64,000 nt of DNA from Tritrichomonas musculus (lineage: Eukaryota; Parabasalia; Tritrichomonadida; Tritrichomonadidae): assembly GCA_039105265.1 (NCBI GenBank), contig JAPFFF010000028.1, positions 496,001-560,000 on the forward strand. Direction: 5' to 3'. Each line of letters begins with the position of its first letter. Within the stretch, counting starts at the first letter, position 1. Both the position numbers and the translations under genes were made by a program. Positions 59,601 through 64,000 of the stretch are shown here, piece by piece. Below the pieces are notes generated by a model. The model searched no databases. It had not been told where the DNA came from and worked only from the letters and a program-made list of their open reading frames with translations.

Positions 59601-61153
59601 ATCAACTTGCTGCCAATCATAACTGTTCAGGTCCACAAAATAACCTCGGTGCGATTTATTTCAAAGGAAAAGATGTTCCTCGTGACATTGAAAAAGCAAA
59701 AAGATATTATTCACTTGCTGCACAAAAAAACATTCCAAGTTCTTTATATAATCTTGGTGTTATGTATGAAAAGAAATCAAGTGATCAACGAAATTTAAGA
59801 ACAGCAATGAATTATTACACTCTTGCTTCAGATCGAAATCATCCTGAAGCTCTGTTTCGTCTCGGTTTGATGTATGAAGAAGGGAAATATATTGATCATG
59901 ACATTCACAAGGCGATTGTTTATTACATGAAAGCTTCAAATAAAAAGAATGAAAAGGCTCAATTTCGTCTTGGTCTCATCTATGCAAGAGGTAACCATGT
60001 TCAAAGAAATATTAATAAAGCTATTTACTATTTTAAACTTGCAGCAGAATCAAGGCATGCTAATGCAAGATACTATTTAGGAAGCATTTACTATGAAGGC
60101 TTGTATGTTGATTATGACATTGAAAAAGCAATTCATTATTTCAAGGAAGCTTCCAACTTATTAAATCAATTTGCGAAGAATAATCTTGGAATTATTTACA
60201 AAACAGGAAGAGGTGTTCAGGCTAATCCTTCCGGCTCAATTGTTTATTTTGAAGAAGCAATTCGTCAGAAGAAAGATCCAGTTGCCATGTTCAATCTTGC
60301 ACACATTTATTTTTATGAAGAAGCCGGAATTTCAAATCTTAATGAAGCAATTAAATTGCTGGTTAAATCAGCAATTTCTCAGACAATTTACGCACTTGAT
60401 CTCTTGTGCTTGTCTGTAATTAAAAATTATTCTCGTTCTGACTTTGTTAATGTTAAAAAGAGATTCATTGAAATAGACAAAGAAAGAGGAGAGTTGTTGT
60501 CTAGAAAAGTTTTTCGAAGAATTGATGATTTAAAATTGGAGGAAAGTCAAGAAAAATTCAAAAAAACCTACGAAGAACTTAAGGATATTAACCTTGTTTA
60601 CTATGAAGATAAAATCGCGAATCAAAAAGAAAAGAAAAAAGTCGATTCCAAACAATTGACAAAAGAAATCAATAGCCATTTTTATGATGGACTTCATGAT
60701 CTTTCAAAATCAGCGCCTCTACCTAAAACAATTCCTATAGAAAAAGTTGATTCCAAAAAATTGCCAAAAGAAACCAATAACGATAGAATTCATGATCTTT
60801 CAAAATCAGCGCCTCTACCTAAAACAATTCCTATAGAAAAAGTTGATTCCAAAAAATTGCCAAAAGAAACCAATAACGATAGAATTCATGATCTTTCAAA
60901 ATCAGCGCCTCTACCTAAAACAATTCCTATAGAAAAAGTTGATTCCAAAAAATTGCCAAAAGAAATCAATAACGATAGAATTCATGATCTTTCAAAATCA
61001 GCACCTCTAGCCAGTTTAACTCCTAAGCAAAAAGTTGATTCCAAAAAATTGCCAAAAGAAACCAATAACGATAGAATTCATGATATATCAAAATCAATGC
61101 CTTGTAGAAAAATTCCTAAAACAATTCCTTTTTCATTACAGACACACATTTAA
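56690..61153 (+). CDS. Protein kinase with about 22 Sel1 repeats
   Basis: 1487 residues. An N-terminal region (1-185) is shared with the pseudogene at 1911-5710. The kinase domain is about 186-430: glycine loop GRGSSG (191-196), K213 in ALKC, catalytic FRD with D299, N304, metal-binding D317 in DFD, and PPEIY for the APE motif. All key catalytic residues are kept, although HRD is FRD and DFG is DFD, so it is probably active. About 22 Sel1 repeats (447-1230) form a long helical scaffold. The tail carries four to five 32-residue repeats (KVDSKKLPKETNNDRIHDLS). Likely a large signalling scaffold; the substrate is unknown. The stop reads TAAA. Confidence 0.9.
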   Translation: MYIQPIAKCFNKFRKLFQNHNIKITNKYLQDILYKFKFFHIEKNLNSIDATNFSNKSKIVVIDQFKEDCEESFVVCFDYNIIIFQKSVFLDEILSRMEDSKKIFLKNIYSSFNKSFAKDSAYFLDIQFLSRNFIIENREVLKFWNNIVNCMSGFLIQKAQKNSDNYHDQHLNEKQFKNSEKNSYIKLRELGRGSSGFVDLIYYIKEETLFALKCISDQALYERERNNYEKLKSAQLNVSRCFGWVTEDKYKCLLLEYIEGKSLNNYDLKSLSDDEKIIIIFEIMITIQYTHSLGCIFRDINPSNIIINEKKDAVMIDFDRIVEKESQKTFDFNFNNEPPEIYDNNLLTEKTDIYNFGCLVYFIFLNEYPTRTKSNEYLIDMSNKKLNPDQEEFLKPCFEREQDNRPTINELIFNFYDIFLSKCYEKKEKIQKLFEFLESNSKSSEDPYYFLTLGCFYTDKKIEKALCYLSRAAKLNNLEALLQLAAIYYQGKFVKRDLNKSIEYLQLAADQKDLQAQDLLGSIYCDTNNDQHDINKAIHFLSLVAEENNSEAQYLLGLIFYDGKLVAKDINKAVFYFDQASNNSNAAAQLILGLIYSKGEYIEVDRDKAIYYYELAANHNHPKALYNLGILYEKEKNFEEAYKYYKRAADLQYDKAQYNLGVLHYNGKCENANIEEAIKMFKYAAEKNNADAQFSLASIYSKGLKAEINMSIAMDYFERAAKQNHTKALFNLGNFYEKGYYTRVNIDINKAIDNYSRGSDRNDFSSQYNLGHVYHKSLLLTRDIEKAIHYYQLAANQGDTDAYFNLAKIYKNGENVEKNIKLAITYYSYCSDQNDKEAQFNLGEIYHKGDGIHCDIKKAIHYYELAAKNNDSRAFYNLGIIYEKGQGVTIDINKAINYYIYSVDLNNPDAMFRLGFIYEKSQYVARNIKTAIYYYNLAAKSEHPNAQFRLGYIYEKGIDVPRDIHRAIYYYQLAANHNCSGPQNNLGAIYFKGKDVPRDIEKAKRYYSLAAQKNIPSSLYNLGVMYEKKSSDQRNLRTAMNYYTLASDRNHPEALFRLGLMYEEGKYIDHDIHKAIVYYMKASNKKNEKAQFRLGLIYARGNHVQRNINKAIYYFKLAAESRHANARYYLGSIYYEGLYVDYDIEKAIHYFKEASNLLNQFAKNNLGIIYKTGRGVQANPSGSIVYFEEAIRQKKDPVAMFNLAHIYFYEEAGISNLNEAIKLLVKSAISQTIYALDLLCLSVIKNYSRSDFVNVKKRFIEIDKERGELLSRKVFRRIDDLKLEESQEKFKKTYEELKDINLVYYEDKIANQKEKKKVDSKQLTKEINSHFYDGLHDLSKSAPLPKTIPIEKVDSKKLPKETNNDRIHDLSKSAPLPKTIPIEKVDSKKLPKETNNDRIHDLSKSAPLPKTIPIEKVDSKKLPKEINNDRIHDLSKSAPLASLTPKQKVDSKKLPKETNNDRIHDISKSMPCRKIPKTIPFSLQTHI
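60640..61100 (+). repeat. Tandem 96-bp repeats in the 3' end of the kinase-Sel1 gene
   Basis: About four and a half copies of a 96-bp unit coding a 32-residue Lys/Ser-rich repeat. The middle ones are nearly identical, indicating recent expansion. Confidence 0.85.
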
Positions 61154-61871
61154 ATTATTCCAAGCATATTCAAAGAGCATAAAGATCATGCTGAGTTTCG
61201 ATATTCGATATTTTTAAGAAGCAGTATTTTGCCTCATACAGACCAAATTGTTAATAATAAAATGATATTATAATTATATTTTTTTTAATTTTTTATATAA
61301 TTCCATTTAACAGATACACTTTCACCACAATCTTTAGAAACAATCGAATTACAATCAATAAGATTTAGGCCTCTAAATTTATTTGAAAGCCGAATAACAC
61401 GATCAACAAAAAAATAGGATCATTTCATTCAACAGATGATTCATCAAAAATCATCATAAGAAGATAAATTAATATGAAATTGATATAATTTTTTTGGGTA
61501 TTCATCTTTTTTTAATTCTTTTCGTTGATCATGAAATGGGAATAAGACTTATGAAAAAGTTTTTCTTTATTTTTTTGAAGGAGAAATTCTGAATAAAAGA
61601 TTTTTTTTTTCCTCCTCCAAATTTATAACTTTTAAATGTTTTACATAGCGGATAAACTCATCCAAATTTAAATATTTTAAAATAGAAAGTGAAATGAAAT
61701 ATTTTTTTCACCATACGATAGGTCAATTTTATAAAAAGTGACTGACAAAAAAAAATTTAATAATCAAATCAACATTAGAGATAAGATTAGCAAATGCTGG
61801 TGCCAAATTCAATTCATTTCATGTGACCTTCCAATTATGGGACAAACTTTAATTTTATCAAAAAGACATTA
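61154..61871. other. AT-rich intergenic stretch
   Basis: No gene recognised. Confidence 0.45.
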
Positions 61872-62127
61872 GTCAAATATGAACGCATTCTTGTAGAGAC
61901 AGAACATAAAGGAGGCATGTTTATGTATGCCGGCATCATACTCAATGATTACGTTAGTTACAAAGACGATCAAGATAATGTCTAGTATCCTGATTCAGAT
62001 GAAAGTAACAATCTGTATATTCATTGAAGGCGATATGATGAATCTGGCATTGCCCTGGCACAAATTTCGAGCACCCGTTTCCCATCCCTATTTATATGAC
62101 ACGCCTAAAAGATTAAATTTTCTTTGA
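61872..62127 (+). pseudogene. Coding remnant, unrecognised
   Basis: The plus strand reads VKYERILVETEHKGGMFMYA, GIILNDYVSYKDDQDNV, then an in-frame TAG, YPDSDESNNLYIH, another stop, and RYDESGIALAQ. The composition looks protein-coding, but stops and loss of frame show decay. Family unknown. Confidence 0.4.
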
Positions 62128-62332
62128 TTTTGAAATTTATCCTTCAACTTTTTTAATGTATCATTTTTCTTTGTTGATATTCTGAATAGAAAAAAAATGT
62201 GACAAAAATTCATTTTGGAAAAACGTAAAATGACTCAATTTTTCTCTGAAAATTTTCTTTAAAAATTTTCTTTAAAAATTTTCTTTAAAAATTTTAATTT
62301 AAATTTTTATCATAAAATCATATAAAACTACA

Positions 62333-63757
62333 ATGATATTTACTTTACTATTATTCATCATGCCAACACTAATTTATAGCGATGAACCCCAGATATTAAG
62401 TTCAAAAACTTCAAAGCAGCGCTTTTCTGAAACAGGTATAAATTTTTTAGCAATTTTTCAATTACTTTCTATTGGATATTTTTTGATATATTTTATTTTC
62501 TCATTTTGCTGTTGCTCATCAGGTGAAAAAGAATGCTTGCCAGTTTTTATTTACTTTCTAGGAATAATTTTACTTTTCATTACATCAATCATCGCATACG
62601 TAGGCGTTTCAAAGTTGAAAAATAATTATTACAGCTCTTATTCAAAGCAATCGTTGAATGAAGTTAAAAATTTACTTGACAGAAATTATAAGAATATAAT
62701 ATTATTATGTGATAATGTAACAAAACAAAGAGATTCTACTTATTCTGGAATAAAATCTCTCATAAAAGCAATAACCGAATATAATTCACGTTTTTCAAAT
62801 AAAAAAACAAAAAATGAGATATCAAATGATCTAAAGATAATAGACTCGACTCAACAAAAAATTTTGTTATTTTCAAATTTATCTATTCAATTTTCTAATT
62901 CAACTCAAAAAATAATAAATAAAATAAAAAAGAAATGTTTATCCTCATCTGAACAAACCAAATATTTACTTGAATATTCAATTAATAACAAAAGAGCAAA
63001 GAAAGTAAATTCAGAAAAATATCTCTTTGAAATGAGTATTCAATATTCAAATTTTATTGTTACATCAGTTTTATTTATGTCATTAGTTTATGGATTTATA
63101 TATTTTATTGAAAACAGATGTTCATGTGTTTGTTTGTATTTATTCCCTCTATGTTCGATTTTAATTCTTTTTTTTGGTTCTGTTGGATGTTTTAATATTC
63201 ACAGTGATGATTATTCAACATTGAATAGAATTTGTTTTAGATATAGAAAAGAAAATTTGGATGATTTTGAACAAATAATTTTTGACGCAACACATTGCTT
63301 TAGTAGCATAAAAAATACCAATAATATATCACACATTTATAAAGAGTATGAAAATATAAAAAATAAAGAAAAGATTGACATATCAATTGGAAATAAACTA
63401 AAAAGAATTATTGATAACATTTGTACAATTGATAAACAATTAGATCAAATATTTAATAATTCTGAATCTGCATTTAATGAATCTTTAGCAGTGGTTGGCA
63501 CATTAAAAAGCGATTGTTCTACACTTATTATGGGATGCGATCTTTGTATTATAGCAAAAATTTTATTGTTTCTTGGATTGTTCATTTCATCTTTCGCAAT
63601 TTGTACAATAAAAGAACCTTCTTGTTGTAAGTGTCGTCATAAAGGATACGGAAATTATTCTGGTTCAACGCCAAGAGAAACATCGGAATCATCGTCATCT
63701 ACACTTCATGTAGTTTTAATTTATTCAGAAACACGATTGAAATATGAGAATGCATAA
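62333..63757 (+). CDS. Five-span membrane protein with prominin-like topology
   Basis: 474 residues. Signal peptide 1-16 (MIFTLLLFIMPTLIYS). TM1 lies at about 37-58 and is followed directly by CCC. TM2 is about 70-91. A helical extracytoplasmic loop of about 145 residues follows. TM3 and TM4 (about 238-260 and 267-287) are separated by a Cys-rich turn (NRCSCVC). A second loop of about 115 residues leads to TM5 (about 403-425) and a cytosolic tail with CCKCRHKGYGNYSG and a Ser/Thr run. Signal peptide, five spans, two large outer loops and a Cys-rich patch after TM1 match prominin or tweety topology, though loops are short for prominin. An Inr-like TCATAA lies 21 nt upstream. Confidence 0.6.
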   Translation: MIFTLLLFIMPTLIYSDEPQILSSKTSKQRFSETGINFLAIFQLLSIGYFLIYFIFSFCCCSSGEKECLPVFIYFLGIILLFITSIIAYVGVSKLKNNYYSSYSKQSLNEVKNLLDRNYKNIILLCDNVTKQRDSTYSGIKSLIKAITEYNSRFSNKKTKNEISNDLKIIDSTQQKILLFSNLSIQFSNSTQKIINKIKKKCLSSSEQTKYLLEYSINNKRAKKVNSEKYLFEMSIQYSNFIVTSVLFMSLVYGFIYFIENRCSCVCLYLFPLCSILILFFGSVGCFNIHSDDYSTLNRICFRYRKENLDDFEQIIFDATHCFSSIKNTNNISHIYKEYENIKNKEKIDISIGNKLKRIIDNICTIDKQLDQIFNNSESAFNESLAVVGTLKSDCSTLIMGCDLCIIAKILLFLGLFISSFAICTIKEPSCCKCRHKGYGNYSGSTPRETSESSSSTLHVVLIYSETRLKYENA

Positions 63758-63865
63758 TATATATCATAAAAAGATTTTTTTCAAAACTCACTAATAAATA
63801 TAAAATTATTTTCATTTTTCGTTATTCTTGTTTCAATCTTTTTTTTTTAATTCAATAAAGGTAAT

Positions 63866-64000
63866 ATGTTCACCATGATTATTTTTATCACATCATCCGT
63901 ACTTCACTTGAAAATTCCATTCATGACAAAGCTCTTCATTACAAAAAATTTAACAGATCCTCCAGCAGTTGAAATTGCACTTGGATCGAGATACATACAC
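63866..64000 (+). CDS. Possible 5' end of a gene, cut by the window edge
   Basis: Open from ATG 63866 (second in-frame ATG at 63875) to the last base, 45 codons, with a hydrophobic start (MFTMIIFITSSVLHL) then KNLTDPPAVEIALGSRYIH. Too short to identify; it could be chance. Confidence 0.3.
   Translation, partial: MFTMIIFITSSVLHLKIPFMTKLFITKNLTDPPAVEIALGSRYIH

Overview
This window looks like nuclear DNA of a parabasalid protist, most likely Tritrichomonas or a close relative. The sequence is very AT-rich and uses the standard genetic code. It carries gene families typical of trichomonads: DUF3447/ankyrin proteins, BspA-like leucine-rich repeats, kinase-Sel1 fusions, a hydrogenosomal-type acetyl-CoA hydrolase/CoA-transferase, a Myb-like factor, and a Maverick (Polinton) element. 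Several genes have an initiator-like TCATW motif 10-25 nt before the ATG. Many stop codons read TAAA, as described for trichomonad transcripts. The species was not verified by any search.

Layout. 1-1.6 kb: cysteine synthase and a tRNA-Thr. 1.9-5.7 kb: decayed Sel1-repeat gene that has lost its kinase domain. 6.2-10.5 kb (minus): DUF3447 gene followed by seven lone ankyrin modules set in AT-rich spacers. 11-12.5 kb (minus): ASCT-like enzyme, GC-rich. 13.4-14.7 kb: BspA pseudogene. 14.9-16.9 kb (minus): caspase-like protein without the usual His, and a BTB-like/zinc-knuckle protein. 17.2-19.6 kb (minus): DUF3447-ankyrin-BspA gene split by one base. 19.6-22.5 kb: two membrane proteins. 23.4-25.1 kb: a CRESS-virus-like Rep helicase fragment between 184-bp inverted repeats, apparently inside a 3-methyladenine glycosylase gene. 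25.5-28.2 kb: pseudokinase-Sel1 gene.

28.6-33.5 kb is a mobile-element graveyard: an 801-bp TIR element with a 10-bp target duplication, a 26-bp inverted repeat pair, a broken DDE transposase, and a 2.1-kb foldback-like element carrying 18 copies of a 43-bp satellite. 36-37.8 kb: Myb-like and Nudix genes. 38.3-39.0 kb: unrecognised pseudogene.

39,304-53,955 is a 14.65-kb Maverick-like element with about 170-bp terminal inverted repeats and a 5-bp target duplication. It keeps candidate capsid, fibre and small virion genes but shows no polymerase B, integrase, packaging ATPase or protease. Nested in it is a 4.06-kb element (48,835-52,894): a putative transposase between two apparently identical 961-bp direct repeats, each with 18-bp inverted ends, and a 7-bp target duplication. 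53.9-56.7 kb is mostly empty, with one GC-rich structured patch and a 154-bp TA-flanked MITE 18 bp before the next start codon. 56.7-61.2 kb: intact 1487-residue kinase-Sel1 gene, paralogous to the 1.9-5.7 kb wreck. 62.3-63.8 kb: a five-span membrane protein with prominin-like topology. A partial gene may start at 63,866.
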